From CAMLOF01 sp041913045 (GTDB lineage Bacteria; Pseudomonadota; Gammaproteobacteria; Burkholderiales; Burkholderiaceae_C), in assembly GCA_041913045.1 (NCBI GenBank), contig JAYSGB010000009.1:57582-121581 (forward strand): a DNA stretch of 64,000 bases. Direction: 5' to 3'. Below are positions 15,361 through 24,787 of this stretch, in pieces. Position 1 is the stretch's first letter; every line of letters begins with the position of its first letter. The position numbers were made by a program, and so were the translations under genes. The notes under the pieces were generated by a model, which made no database searches, had not been told where the DNA came from, and was given only the letters and a program-made list of their open reading frames with translations.

Positions 15361-17022
15361 ATGAATTCCACCTCAACCAATACCGCTGCCGCCGAGCGCG
15401 CGGCCAAGAGCGGTTCGGCCGACATCGAGATCTGGCAACCGGAGGACGAACGCTTCTGGGAAAGCACGGGCAAGCGCATTGCCTACCGCAACCTGTGGTT
15501 GTCGGTGCCAGCGCTGCTGTGTGGCTTCGCCATCTGGGGCATGTGGGGCATCATCACCGTGCAGATGCACAACCTGGGCTTTCCCTTCAGCCAGGCCGAT
15601 CTGTTTTCGTTGACCGCCATCGCGGGCCTGGCTGGCGCGACGATGCGCATTCCCGCATCCTTTCTGGTGCGGCTGGCGGGCGGGCGCAACACCATCTTCC
15701 TGACCACGGCCATGCTGCTGTCGCCCGCCATTGGCACGGGCATTGCTCTGCAGCACCCCGAGTGGCCGCTGTGGGTGTTCCAGCTGATGGCACTGTGGTC
15801 GGGCGTGGGTGGCGGCAACTTTGCCAGCTCCATGTCCAACATCAGCACCTTCTTCCCCAAGCGGCTGCAAGGCACGGCGCTGGGCCTGAACGCAGGCCTG
15901 GGCAACTTCGGCGTGACGACCATGCAGATCGTCATCCCGCTGGTGATGACCATTGGCATCTTCGGTGCCTTTGGCGGCGAGCCCATGGTGCTGCAGAAGG
16001 ACAGTGGCTGGATCTTCGGCAAGATTCCCGCCGGTACGCAGACGTGGATACAGAACGCGGGCTTTGCCTGGCTGCTGTCGCTGGTGCCGCTGTCGGTGCT
16101 GTGCTGGTTTGGCATGAACAACCTCAAGACGGTGTCGCCCAGCACGGGCAGCCCGATCGTGGCTTTCATGAAGATCACCTGGCTGTACACGCTGGCCTTC
16201 ATTCCGGCTGGCATTGGCCTGTACCTGTACCTGCCCGCGCCCACCGGCCTGGGTGTGCTCAACATGTGGGTGACCATGCCACTCATCATCGTGAGCACGT
16301 TGATGGTGATGAAGGTGACCGCCTTCGGCACGATGAAGGACAACATCGCCAAGCAGTTCGCCATCTTCAGCAACAAGCACACCTGGTCGCTGACGGCGCT
16401 GTACATCGTCACCTTCGGCTCGTTCATCGGCTTTTCCATGGCGCTGCCGCTGGCCATCACGGTGATCTTCGGTTTCAGCCACGTGCCCGACGCCAACGGC
16501 GTGATCCAGCACACGCTGAAGAACCCGAACGCGCCCTCCGCGCTGACCTACGCGTGGATCGGACCCTTCGTGGGCGCAGCAGTGCGCCCGGTTGGGGGCT
16601 GGATTTCTGACAAGTGGGGCGGCTCCATCGTCACGCAGATCATTTCTGTGGTGATGGTGGGCGCCTCGGTGGCGGTGGGCTACGTGATGATGCAGGCCTA
16701 CGGTTCGGCCACGCCTGAGCAGTACTTCCCCATGTTCCTGGGCCTGTTCATCGTGCTGTTCACCGCCAGCGGCATCGGCAACGGCTCCACCTTCCGCACC
16801 ATCGGCGTGATCTTTGACCGCCAGCAGGCCGGCCCCGTGCTGGGCTGGACATCTGCCATCGCCGCCTACGGTGCCTTCATCGCGCCGGTCGTGATCGGCC
16901 AGCAGATCAAGGCAGGCACCCCCCAGACCGCCATGTACGGCTTTGCCGTGTTCTACGCGGTCTGCATCGTTTTGAACTGGTGGTTCTACCTGCGCCCCGG
17001 TTCCGAGATCCGCAACCCCTGA
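15361..17022 (+). CDS. narK: Nitrate/nitrite antiporter, NarK2 type (MFS)
   Basis: A 553-residue MFS transporter, longer than NarK1 because of an N-terminal hydrophilic extension of about 45 residues and long inter-helix loops, as in NarK2-type nitrate/nitrite antiporters. Signatures include SGVGGGNFASSMSNISTFFP and NAGLGNFGV in the N-half and GIGNGSTFRTIGVIF in the C-half. The ATG at 15361 is preceded by GGAGCAATGAC. It lies 42 bases before narG, so import of nitrate and export of nitrite are probably co-expressed with the reductase. Confidence 0.92.
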   Translation: MNSTSTNTAAAERAAKSGSADIEIWQPEDERFWESTGKRIAYRNLWLSVPALLCGFAIWGMWGIITVQMHNLGFPFSQADLFSLTAIAGLAGATMRIPASFLVRLAGGRNTIFLTTAMLLSPAIGTGIALQHPEWPLWVFQLMALWSGVGGGNFASSMSNISTFFPKRLQGTALGLNAGLGNFGVTTMQIVIPLVMTIGIFGAFGGEPMVLQKDSGWIFGKIPAGTQTWIQNAGFAWLLSLVPLSVLCWFGMNNLKTVSPSTGSPIVAFMKITWLYTLAFIPAGIGLYLYLPAPTGLGVLNMWVTMPLIIVSTLMVMKVTAFGTMKDNIAKQFAIFSNKHTWSLTALYIVTFGSFIGFSMALPLAITVIFGFSHVPDANGVIQHTLKNPNAPSALTYAWIGPFVGAAVRPVGGWISDKWGGSIVTQIISVVMVGASVAVGYVMMQAYGSATPEQYFPMFLGLFIVLFTASGIGNGSTFRTIGVIFDRQQAGPVLGWTSAIAAYGAFIAPVVIGQQIKAGTPQTAMYGFAVFYAVCIVLNWWFYLRPGSEIRNP

Positions 17023-17064
17023 CGCCACAGACCTGGACACGACAACGCTTCAACGGAGTCAACA

Positions 17065-20000
17065 ATGAGCCATTTTCTTGACCGACTGACACACTTCAAC
17101 CTGCCCAAGGAGACCTTCTCTGACGGGCACGGCCAGGTCACCAACGAAGACCGCACCTGGGAAGACGCCTACCGCAACCGCTGGGCGCACGACAAGATCG
17201 TTCGTTCCACCCACGGCGTGAACTGCACGGGCTCTTGCTCGTGGAAGATTTACGTGAAGGGCGGCATCGTCACCTGGGAAACCCAGCAGACCGACTACCC
17301 CCGCACCCGCTGGGACATGCCCAACCACGAGCCTCGCGGCTGTGCGCGTGGCGCCAGCTACAGCTGGTACCTGTACAGCGCCAACCGCGTGAAGTACCCC
17401 ATGGTGCGCGGGCGCCTGCTGGAGCGCTGGCGCGCTGCCTTGAAGGTGGCCAAGACGCCGGTGGACGCCTGGTCGCTGATTGTGGAAGACGACGCTGCGC
17501 GGCGCGACTACCAGCAGGTACGCGGCATGGGCGGTTTTGTGCGTTCCACCTGGGACGAGGTGAACCAGCTGATTGCTGCCGCCAACGTTTACACCATCAA
17601 GAAGCACGGGCCGGACCGCATCATCGGCTTCTCGCCCATTCCGGCGATGAGCATGGTGAGCTACGCGGCAGGTTCGCGCTATCTGAGCCTGCTGGGCGGC
17701 GTGTGCATGAGCTTCTACGACTGGTACTGCGACCTGCCGCCCGCCAGCCCGCAGATCTGGGGCGAGCAGACCGACGTGCCCGAATCCGCCGACTGGTACA
17801 ACTCCAGCTTCATCATTGCCTGGGGGTCCAACGTGCCGCAGACGCGTACGCCGGACGCCCACTTCTTCACCGAGGTGCGCTACAAGGGCACCAAGACGGT
17901 GGCGGTGACGCCCGACTATTCCGAGGTGGCCAAGCTGGCCGACCTGTGGCTGCACCCCAAGCAGGGCACCGACGCCGCCATGGCCATGGCCATGGGCCAC
18001 GTGGTGCTCAAGGAGTTCTACTTCCCCGACAACGGCAGCGCGGGGGAATCGCGCCGGGCCGCCCCAAGCGATTCCGCCCCCCTCGGGGGGAGGGACGCTG
18101 ATCAGCGTCCCAGGGGGCGGTCGGCTTACTTTGACGACTACGCCCGCCGCTACACCGACCTGCCCATGCTGGTGATGCTGAAGGAACAGCAGTTGCCCGA
18201 CGGCAGCACCACCCTGGTGCCGGACCGCTACCTGCGCGCCAGCGACTTCAACGGCAAGCTGGGCCAGGCCAACAACCCCGAGTGGAAAACCATCGCCTTT
18301 GACACCGACGGCAAGGCCGTGCTGCCCAACGGTTCGATCGGTTTCCGCTGGGGCCCCGAAGGCCGCGAGGACACCGGCAAGTGGAACCTGGAAAACAAGG
18401 AAGCGCGTGACGGCGACGAGGTGAAGCTCAAGCTGTCGGTGCTGGAGGACGGTGAGCAGGACCACGAAGTGGTGGAAGTTGGCTTCCCGTACTTTGGCGG
18501 GCAGCAGACGCCGCACTTCCAGGCCAACGCCGCCACGGGCGACGTGAACCGCGCCAAGGTGCCCGCCGTGCGGCTGCGCCTGGGCAAGGCTGGCGAGGAA
18601 CGCCACGCGCTGGTGGCCACCGTGTTCGACCTGCAGGTGGCGCAGTACGGCATTGACCGGGGCCTGGGTGGCGGTGCCAAGAGCTACGACGACAACGCTC
18701 CCTACACCCCTGCCTGGCAGGAAGCCATCACCGGCGTGCCGCGCGAGCAGGTCATCACCGTGGCGCGCCAGTTCGCCGACAACGCCGACAAGACGCACGG
18801 CAAGTCCATGGTCATCATCGGCGCGGCCATGAACCACTGGTACCACGCCGACATGAACTACCGCGGCGTGATCAACCTGCTGATGATGTGCGGCTGCATT
18901 GGCCAGAGCGGCGGCGGCTGGGCGCACTACGTGGGCCAGGAAAAGCTGCGCCCGCAGACTGGCTGGACGGCGCTGGCCTTTGCGCTGGACTGGATACGCC
19001 CGCCGCGCCAGCAGAACTCCACCAGCTTCTTCTATGCCCACACCGACCAGTGGCGCTACGAGAAGCTGGACCTGTCGGACATCGTCTCGCCGCTGGCCGA
19101 CAAGAACGCCTTCGGTGGCAGCATGATCGACTACAACGTGCGTGCCGAGCGCATGGGCTGGCTGCCGTCGGCACCGCAGCTCAAGACCAACCCGCTGCAG
19201 GTGGTGAAGGACGCCACCGCCGCAGGCATGGACCCGAAGGACTACGTGGTCAAGGCGCTGCGCGACGGCTCGCTGGAGATGAGCTGCGAGGACCCGGACG
19301 CGCCGCAGAACTGGCCGCGCAACCTGTTTGTGTGGCGTTCCAACCTGCTGGGCTCCAGCGGCAAGGGCCACGAGTACTTCTGCAAACACCTGCTGGGCAC
19401 CGAAAACGGCGTGCAGGGCAAGGACCTGGGGCCTGACGACGCCAAGTCCAAGGAAGTGAAGTGGCACGCCGAAGCGCCCCAGGGCAAGCTGGACCTGCTG
19501 GTGACGCTGGACTTCCGCATGAGCACCACCTGCCTGTACAGCGACATCGTGCTGCCCACGGCCAGCTGGTACGAGAAGAACGACCTCAACACCAGCGACA
19601 TGCACCCCTTCATCCACCCGCTGTCTGCAGCGGTGGACCCGGTGTGGCAGTCAAAGAGCGACTGGGAAATCTACAAGGGCTTTGCCAAGGCCTTCAGCGA
19701 GGTGTGCGTGGGCCACCTGGGCGTGGAGAAGGAAGTGGTGCTGACCCCGTTGATGCACGACAGCCCGGGCGAACTGGCCCAGCCCTTTGAGGTGAAGGAG
19801 TGGAAGAAGGGCGAATGCGACCTGATTCCCGGCAAGACCGCGCCGCAGATCACCGTGGTGGAGCGCGACTACCCCAACCTGTACAAACGCTTCACGGCGC
19901 TGGGCCCCTTGATGAACAAGGTGGGCAACGGCGGCAAGGGCATTGCCTGGAAGACCGAGACCGAAGTGACGCAGCTTGGCCAGCTCAACGGCAACACGCT

Positions 20001-20958
20001 GGAAGAGGGCGTGACCAAGGGCATGCCGCGTATCGTCAGCGACATCGACGCCTGCGAGGTGATTCTGCAACTGGCGCCCGAGACCAACGGCCACGTGGCT
20101 GTGAAGGCCTGGGAAGCGCTGGGCAAGGCTACCGGGCGCGACCACAAGCACCTGGCCCTGTATCGCGAGGACGAGAAGATCCGCTACCGCGACATCCAGG
20201 CGCAGCCGCGCAAGATCATCTCCTCGCCGACCTGGACGGGCCTGGAGAGCGAGAAGGTCAGCTACAACGCCGGCTACACCAACGTGCACGAGCTGATCCC
20301 ATGGCGCACCCTCACCGGGCGCCAGCAGTTCTACCAGGACCACCCCTGGATGATCGCCTTCGGCGAGGGCTTCAGCAGCTACCGCCCGCCGGTGGACCTG
20401 AAGACCACCGACGAGGTGCAGGGCCGCAAGTCCAACGGCAACCCCGAGATCGTGCTGAACTTCATCACCCCGCACCAGAAGTGGGGCATCCACAGCACGT
20501 ACAGCGACAACCTGCTCATGCTCACGCTCAACCGTGGCGGCACGGTGATCTGGCTGAGCGAGGACGACGCCAAGCGCGCGGGCATCGAGGACAACGACTG
20601 GGTGGAGCTGTTCAACGTCAACGGCGCCGTGGCGGCGCGCGCGGTGGTGAGCCAGCGCGTCAACCCCGGCATGGTGATGATGTACCACTCCCAGGAAAAG
20701 ATCATCAACACGCCCGGCTCCGAGATCACCGGCGTGCGCGGCGGCATCCACAACTCCGTCACGCGCATCGTGCTCAAGCCCACGCACATGATCGGCGGCT
20801 ACGCCCAGCAGAGCTACGGCTTCAACTACTACGGAACCATCGGCACCAACCGCGACGAGTTCGTGGTGGTGCGCAAGATGAAGAAGGTGGACTGGCTCGA
20901 CACGCCACGGGATGACTACCTGGCCAAGGCTTACCAAGCTCAAGGAGAGAACCCATGA
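17065..20958 (+). CDS. narG: Respiratory nitrate reductase alpha subunit NarG
   Basis: The 1,297-residue catalytic subunit holds the bis-MGD molybdenum cofactor and the FS0 iron-sulfur cluster and reduces nitrate on the cytoplasmic side. Cluster ligands are His50, Cys54 and Cys58 (HGVNCTGSCSWK) with Cys93 in RGCARG. The Mo-ligand Asp is in SFYDWYCD. No Tat signal of the periplasmic Nap type is present. Residues of about 326-353 are an extra 28-residue Arg/Gly/Pro-rich segment absent from NarG as I know it. They are encoded by an in-frame hairpin-rich repeat, after which the normal AYFDDYARRYTDLP sequence resumes. The stop overlaps narH by ATGA. Confidence 0.95.
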   Translation: MSHFLDRLTHFNLPKETFSDGHGQVTNEDRTWEDAYRNRWAHDKIVRSTHGVNCTGSCSWKIYVKGGIVTWETQQTDYPRTRWDMPNHEPRGCARGASYSWYLYSANRVKYPMVRGRLLERWRAALKVAKTPVDAWSLIVEDDAARRDYQQVRGMGGFVRSTWDEVNQLIAAANVYTIKKHGPDRIIGFSPIPAMSMVSYAAGSRYLSLLGGVCMSFYDWYCDLPPASPQIWGEQTDVPESADWYNSSFIIAWGSNVPQTRTPDAHFFTEVRYKGTKTVAVTPDYSEVAKLADLWLHPKQGTDAAMAMAMGHVVLKEFYFPDNGSAGESRRAAPSDSAPLGGRDADQRPRGRSAYFDDYARRYTDLPMLVMLKEQQLPDGSTTLVPDRYLRASDFNGKLGQANNPEWKTIAFDTDGKAVLPNGSIGFRWGPEGREDTGKWNLENKEARDGDEVKLKLSVLEDGEQDHEVVEVGFPYFGGQQTPHFQANAATGDVNRAKVPAVRLRLGKAGEERHALVATVFDLQVAQYGIDRGLGGGAKSYDDNAPYTPAWQEAITGVPREQVITVARQFADNADKTHGKSMVIIGAAMNHWYHADMNYRGVINLLMMCGCIGQSGGGWAHYVGQEKLRPQTGWTALAFALDWIRPPRQQNSTSFFYAHTDQWRYEKLDLSDIVSPLADKNAFGGSMIDYNVRAERMGWLPSAPQLKTNPLQVVKDATAAGMDPKDYVVKALRDGSLEMSCEDPDAPQNWPRNLFVWRSNLLGSSGKGHEYFCKHLLGTENGVQGKDLGPDDAKSKEVKWHAEAPQGKLDLLVTLDFRMSTTCLYSDIVLPTASWYEKNDLNTSDMHPFIHPLSAAVDPVWQSKSDWEIYKGFAKAFSEVCVGHLGVEKEVVLTPLMHDSPGELAQPFEVKEWKKGECDLIPGKTAPQITVVERDYPNLYKRFTALGPLMNKVGNGGKGIAWKTETEVTQLGQLNGNTLEEGVTKGMPRIVSDIDACEVILQLAPETNGHVAVKAWEALGKATGRDHKHLALYREDEKIRYRDIQAQPRKIISSPTWTGLESEKVSYNAGYTNVHELIPWRTLTGRQQFYQDHPWMIAFGEGFSSYRPPVDLKTTDEVQGRKSNGNPEIVLNFITPHQKWGIHSTYSDNLLMLTLNRGGTVIWLSEDDAKRAGIEDNDWVELFNVNGAVAARAVVSQRVNPGMVMMYHSQEKIINTPGSEITGVRGGIHNSVTRIVLKPTHMIGGYAQQSYGFNYYGTIGTNRDEFVVVRKMKKVDWLDTPRDDYLAKAYQAQGENP
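18042..18125 (+). repeat. Hairpin-rich repetitive element inserted in frame within narG
   Basis: About 84 bases (boundaries good to a few bases) contain three nested symmetries: GGAATCGC/GCGATTCC (18045-18052 and 18068-18075), CCGCCCCC/GGGGGCGG (18074-18081 and 18113-18120) and the perfect 20-base palindrome GGGACGCTGATCAGCGTCCC (18092-18111). It has the look of the GC-rich intergenic repeats common in Comamonadaceae genomes. Its length is a multiple of three and it has no stop in the narG frame, so it adds about 28 residues without breaking the gene. Confidence 0.75.
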
Positions 20959-22487
20959 AAGTGCGCGCACAGATCGGCATGGTGCTGAACCTGGACAAGT
21001 GCATCGGCTGCCACACCTGCAGCGTGACCTGCAAGAACGTGTGGACCAGCCGCCCGGGCGTGGAATACGCCTGGTTCAACAACGTCGAGTCCAAGCCCGG
21101 CATCGGCTACCCCAAGGAATGGGAAAACCAGGACAAGTGGAAGGGCGGCTGGGTGCGCAAACCCGACGGCTCCATCGTTCCGAAGCAGGGCGGCAAGTGG
21201 TCGCTGCTGATGAAGATCTTCGCCAACCCCAACCTGCCGCAGATCGACGACTACTACGAGCCCTTCACCTTCGACTACGACCACCTGCAGTCGGCGCCCG
21301 AGATGAAGGCCGCGCCCACGGCGCGCCCACGCAGCCTGATCACGGGCCAGCGCATGGAGAAGATCGAGTGGGGCCCGAACTGGGAGGAAATCCTGGGCGG
21401 CGAATTCGCCAAGCGTAGCAAGGACAGCAACTTCGACGGCTTCGAGGCCGCGCAGAAGGCCATGGTGGGTGAGTTCGAGAACACCTTCATGATGTACCTG
21501 CCGCGCCTGTGCGAGCACTGCCTGAACCCGGCGTGCGTGGCATCGTGCCCCTCGGGCTCGATCTACAAGCGCGAGGAAGACGGCATCGTGCTGATCGACC
21601 AGGACAAGTGCCGCGGCTGGCGCATGTGCGTGAGCGGCTGCCCCTACAAGAAGATCTACTACAACTGGAAGAGCGGCAAGGCCGAGAAGTGCATCTTCTG
21701 CTACCCGCGCATCGAAGCCGGCCAGCCCACCGTCTGCACCGAAACCTGCGTGGGCCGCATCCGCTACCTGGGCGTGCTGCTGTACGACGCCGACCGCATC
21801 GGCGAAGCCGCCAGCACCGAGCGCGAGACCGACCTGTACCAGTCGCAGCTCGACATCTTCCTGGACCCCAACGACCCGGCGGTGATTGCCCAGGCGCGTG
21901 CCGACGGCATTCCCGAAGCGTGGCTGGAAGCCGCCCGCAACAGCCCCGTCTACAAGATGGCCGTGGACTGGAAGGTGGCCTTGCCCCTGCACCCGGAATA
22001 CCGCACGCTGCCCATGGTGTGGTATGTGCCGCCGCTGTCGCCCATTACCGCTGCGGCCAATGCCGGGCACGTGGGCATCAACGGCGAGATTCCGGACGTG
22101 AGCCAGCTGCGCATTCCCGTGAAGTACCTGGCCAACCTGCTGACCGCCGGCGACACCTTCCCCGTGGTGAAGGCGCTGGAACGCATGCTGGCCATGCGCG
22201 CCTACCAGCGCGCCAAACACGTGGACGGCGTGACCAACCACGCAGTGCTGGAACAGGTGCAATTGAGCACCGCGCAGGTGGAAGAGATGTACCGCTACAT
22301 GGCGATTGCCAACTACGAGGACCGCTTCGTGATTCCCACCACGCACCGCGAATACGCCGAGAACGCCTTCAACGTCAAGGGCGGTTGCGGCTTCAGCTTT
22401 GGCAACGGCTGCTCCGAAGGGGTGACCGAGACCAGCCTCTTCGGCAGCGAGAAGAAGCGCACCATTCCCATCAAGGTGGAGGGCTGA
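20955..22487 (+). CDS. narH: Respiratory nitrate reductase beta subunit NarH
   Basis: The 510-residue electron-transfer subunit carries three [4Fe-4S] and one [3Fe-4S] clusters between NarI haem and NarG. Four cysteine groups are visible: CIGCHTCSVTC (near 16-26), CEHCLNPACVASC, CRGWRMCVSGC (Trp in place of the second-position Cys, as expected for the [3Fe-4S] site) and CIFC with CTETC. Length matches NarH of E. coli (about 512). The start overlaps the narG stop, and narJ follows after a 3-base gap. Confidence 0.95.
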   Translation: MKVRAQIGMVLNLDKCIGCHTCSVTCKNVWTSRPGVEYAWFNNVESKPGIGYPKEWENQDKWKGGWVRKPDGSIVPKQGGKWSLLMKIFANPNLPQIDDYYEPFTFDYDHLQSAPEMKAAPTARPRSLITGQRMEKIEWGPNWEEILGGEFAKRSKDSNFDGFEAAQKAMVGEFENTFMMYLPRLCEHCLNPACVASCPSGSIYKREEDGIVLIDQDKCRGWRMCVSGCPYKKIYYNWKSGKAEKCIFCYPRIEAGQPTVCTETCVGRIRYLGVLLYDADRIGEAASTERETDLYQSQLDIFLDPNDPAVIAQARADGIPEAWLEAARNSPVYKMAVDWKVALPLHPEYRTLPMVWYVPPLSPITAAANAGHVGINGEIPDVSQLRIPVKYLANLLTAGDTFPVVKALERMLAMRAYQRAKHVDGVTNHAVLEQVQLSTAQVEEMYRYMAIANYEDRFVIPTTHREYAENAFNVKGGCGFSFGNGCSEGVTETSLFGSEKKRTIPIKVEG

Positions 22488-22490
22488 GCG

Positions 22491-23189
22491 ATGCTGTTCT
22501 CCGCACCCCCCAAATCCATGCGCCTGACGTTGCGCGTGCTGTCGCACCTGTTGAGCTACCCCAGCGTGGAGTTGTTGGCGCACCTGGGCGAGTTGGCCCA
22601 GGCCCTGCGTGACGAGGCCGTGCTGGACGGCCAGCGCACCGACGAGCTGGAAGCGTTGATGCACCGCTTGGCACGCCTGCCATCCATGCAGGTGCAGGCG
22701 GAGTACGTGGAGCTGTTCGACCGTGGTCGCAGCACCGCGCTCAACCTGTTCGAGCACGTGCACGGCGATTCGCGCGACCGTGGCCCCGCCATGATCGACC
22801 TGATCCAGACCTTCGAGAAAGCGGGCCTGATGCTGCGCACCGAGGAGTTGCCCGACCACCTGCCCGTGCTGTTGGAGTTTGCCTCCACCCAGCCGCCGGC
22901 CCAGGCGCGCGAATTCCTGGGTGAGATTGCCCACATCGTGCGGGTGATCTTCAGCGCGCTGCAAAAGCGCCAGAGTCCCTACGCCAGCGTGCTGGCAGCC
23001 GTACTCGAACTGGCCGGGCACAAGGCCGAGGCCGTGCCTGTGCCTGTTGAAGAGGCCATGGACGAGTCGTGGGAAGAGCCGCCCGTCTTTGGCGGCTGCT
23101 CCACCCAGGGGCAGGCCAAACCCGGCCAACCCCAACCCATCCAACTGGTCAGAAAAGCTGTTTCGTCATCACAAGGAGTGCAGGCATGA
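22491..23189 (+). CDS. narJ: Nitrate reductase molybdenum cofactor assembly chaperone NarJ
   Basis: A 232-residue cytoplasmic chaperone of the TorD/DmsD superfamily. It binds NarG and allows molybdenum cofactor insertion and assembly with NarHI. The conserved YVELFDRGRSTALNLFEHVHGDSRDRG region is intact (about residues 69-95). The C-terminal 40 residues are variable. The stop overlaps the narI start by ATGA. Confidence 0.93.
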   Translation: MLFSAPPKSMRLTLRVLSHLLSYPSVELLAHLGELAQALRDEAVLDGQRTDELEALMHRLARLPSMQVQAEYVELFDRGRSTALNLFEHVHGDSRDRGPAMIDLIQTFEKAGLMLRTEELPDHLPVLLEFASTQPPAQAREFLGEIAHIVRVIFSALQKRQSPYASVLAAVLELAGHKAEAVPVPVEEAMDESWEEPPVFGGCSTQGQAKPGQPQPIQLVRKAVSSSQGVQA

Positions 23190-23905
23190 ACACCCTCCAC
23201 AACTTCCTGTTCAACGTCTATCCCTACATTTGCCTGTCGGTGTTCCTGATGGGCAGCCTGGCCCGCTTTGACCGCGACCAATACACCTGGAAAAGCGACT
23301 CGTCGCAACTGCTGCGCAAGGGGCAGTTGCGCTGGGGCAGCAACCTGTTCCACATAGGCATTCTGTTCCTGTTCTTCGGGCACAGCGTGGGCCTGCTCAC
23401 CCCGCACTGGGTGTACGAGCCCTTCATCACCCCGGGGCAGAAGCAACTGCTGGCCGTGGTGGCGGGCGGCGTGGCAGGCTTCATTTGCTTCATCGGACTG
23501 ACGCTGCTGCTGCACCGGCGCATCTTCGATCCGCGCATCCGCCTCACCAGCCACCGCACCGACCTGTTCATCCTCGTCATCCTGTGGGTGCAGTTGGTGC
23601 TCGGGCTCATCACGCTGCCGTATTCCATTGGCCACAGCGACGGCTCGGTGATGCTGGTGTTGTCGGACTGGGCGCAGCGCATCGTCACCTTCCGCCCTGA
23701 TGCTGCTGGCCTGGTGGCGCTGGACTGGCCCTACAAGGTGCACCTGGTGCTGGGCATGACGATCTTCCTGCTGTTCCCATTCAGCCGGCTGGTGCACGTT
23801 TGGAGCGGCTTTGCCACCGTGGCCTATGTGCTGCGGCCCTACCAGGTGGTGCGCAGCCGCCGCCTGGGGCTGACACCGTCCACCCCTGCGGACACCGACC
23901 GTTGA
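23186..23905 (+). CDS. narI: Respiratory nitrate reductase gamma subunit NarI
   Basis: The 239-residue membrane anchor has five transmembrane helices, oxidises quinol and holds two b-type haems. The four haem-ligand histidines fall at His56, His66, His186 and His204, essentially the positions known in E. coli NarI (56, 66, 187, 205). The ATG overlaps the narJ stop. A ribosome-binding site AAGGAG precedes it inside narJ. Confidence 0.95.
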   Translation: MNTLHNFLFNVYPYICLSVFLMGSLARFDRDQYTWKSDSSQLLRKGQLRWGSNLFHIGILFLFFGHSVGLLTPHWVYEPFITPGQKQLLAVVAGGVAGFICFIGLTLLLHRRIFDPRIRLTSHRTDLFILVILWVQLVLGLITLPYSIGHSDGSVMLVLSDWAQRIVTFRPDAAGLVALDWPYKVHLVLGMTIFLLFPFSRLVHVWSGFATVAYVLRPYQVVRSRRLGLTPSTPADTDR

Positions 23906-23933
23906 GCAAGCAAGGCACGCTGAAAGACACACC

Positions 23934-24773
23934 ATGAACACGCAAAACACCACAGGTTGCGGCAGCGGGCATTGTGGCTGCGCCAGCAGCCCAACCGGGC
24001 TGGCGGCAGTGGCCACCATCAACGGCGTGGCACTGCACCTGCCGGACGAGATGCTCCCGCAAGATGAGTTGCTGGAGCGCGCGCACGGCGAGCTGCTGCG
24101 CCAGGAGGCCGTGCGCCTGGGGCTGCTGCCAAAGGGTGACTACCCGGTGGCGCCCGAGCTGGGCGAACACGAGCGCGAGGTGATCGAGTCCATGCTCGAT
24201 ACGCAGGTGCTGACCCCCGAGCCGTCCGAAGCCGAGTGCTTGCGCTATTACGAAGGGCACAAGACGCACTTCGTGGTGGGGCAGGCCATGCACGTGCGGC
24301 ACATCCTGTTTGCCGTGACGCCGGGTGTGGACGTGCATGCACTGGCCAAACGGGCCGAACAAGCCTTGCTGGAACTGTCCCGCAAGGACGTGCCGGAGGG
24401 CCGCTTCGAAGCGCTGGCGCGTGAACTGTCCAACTGCCCCACGGGCGCCACGGGTGGCGACCTGGGCTGGATAGGCCCCGAGGAATGCGCGCCCGAGCTG
24501 GCCAACGAGCTTTTCTTCCAGACCGATTCCGGCTGGGGCATGGGTCTGCATCCAAGACTGGTGCACACACGCCATGGATTTCATATCATTGAGGTCATGG
24601 GCCGCCGGCGGGGCAAGCAGCTGGCGTTCGATGAGGTGAAAGACCGCATCGAGCAGCAGCTGGCCATGCAGGTGCGGGCCACGGCATTGCGGCAGTACAT
24701 GCTGGTTCTGACCGGCCGCGCGAAGGTGGAAGGCCTGGAACTGGAGGGTGCGGCCACGCCTTTGGTGCAGTAA
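23934..24773 (+). CDS. PpiC-type (parvulin) peptidyl-prolyl isomerase, nar-linked
   Basis: A 279-residue protein with no signal peptide, so probably cytoplasmic, unlike SurA or PrsA. The N-terminus is unusual: a Cys/Gly-rich stretch CGSGHCGC within the first 20 residues that could bind metal. The parvulin domain spans roughly residues 115-235, with AMHVRHILFAV, GGDLGWIGPEE and TRHGFHIIEV matching the family. It overlaps no gene but starts 28 bases after narI and is probably in the nar operon. NifM-like isomerases help fold metalloenzymes, so assistance to NarGHI assembly is inferred. Confidence 0.85.
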   Translation: MNTQNTTGCGSGHCGCASSPTGLAAVATINGVALHLPDEMLPQDELLERAHGELLRQEAVRLGLLPKGDYPVAPELGEHEREVIESMLDTQVLTPEPSEAECLRYYEGHKTHFVVGQAMHVRHILFAVTPGVDVHALAKRAEQALLELSRKDVPEGRFEALARELSNCPTGATGGDLGWIGPEECAPELANELFFQTDSGWGMGLHPRLVHTRHGFHIIEVMGRRRGKQLAFDEVKDRIEQQLAMQVRATALRQYMLVLTGRAKVEGLELEGAATPLVQ

Positions 24774-24787
24774 AAAGGGGGGCGTAC

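Noticed and set aside
17059..19617. 852-codon open frame on the minus strand opposite narG
   Set aside because: It mirrors the strong third-position GC bias of narG, encodes low-complexity Val/His/Ala-rich sequence, and has no domain. narG on the other strand is certain.
17065..20958. narG as a pseudogene because of the inserted repeat
   Set aside because: The insertion keeps the frame, has no stop, and all cofactor motifs on both sides are intact.
20940..23144. 734-codon open frame on the minus strand opposite narH and narJ
   Set aside because: Composition shadow of narHJ; no motif and no start signal.
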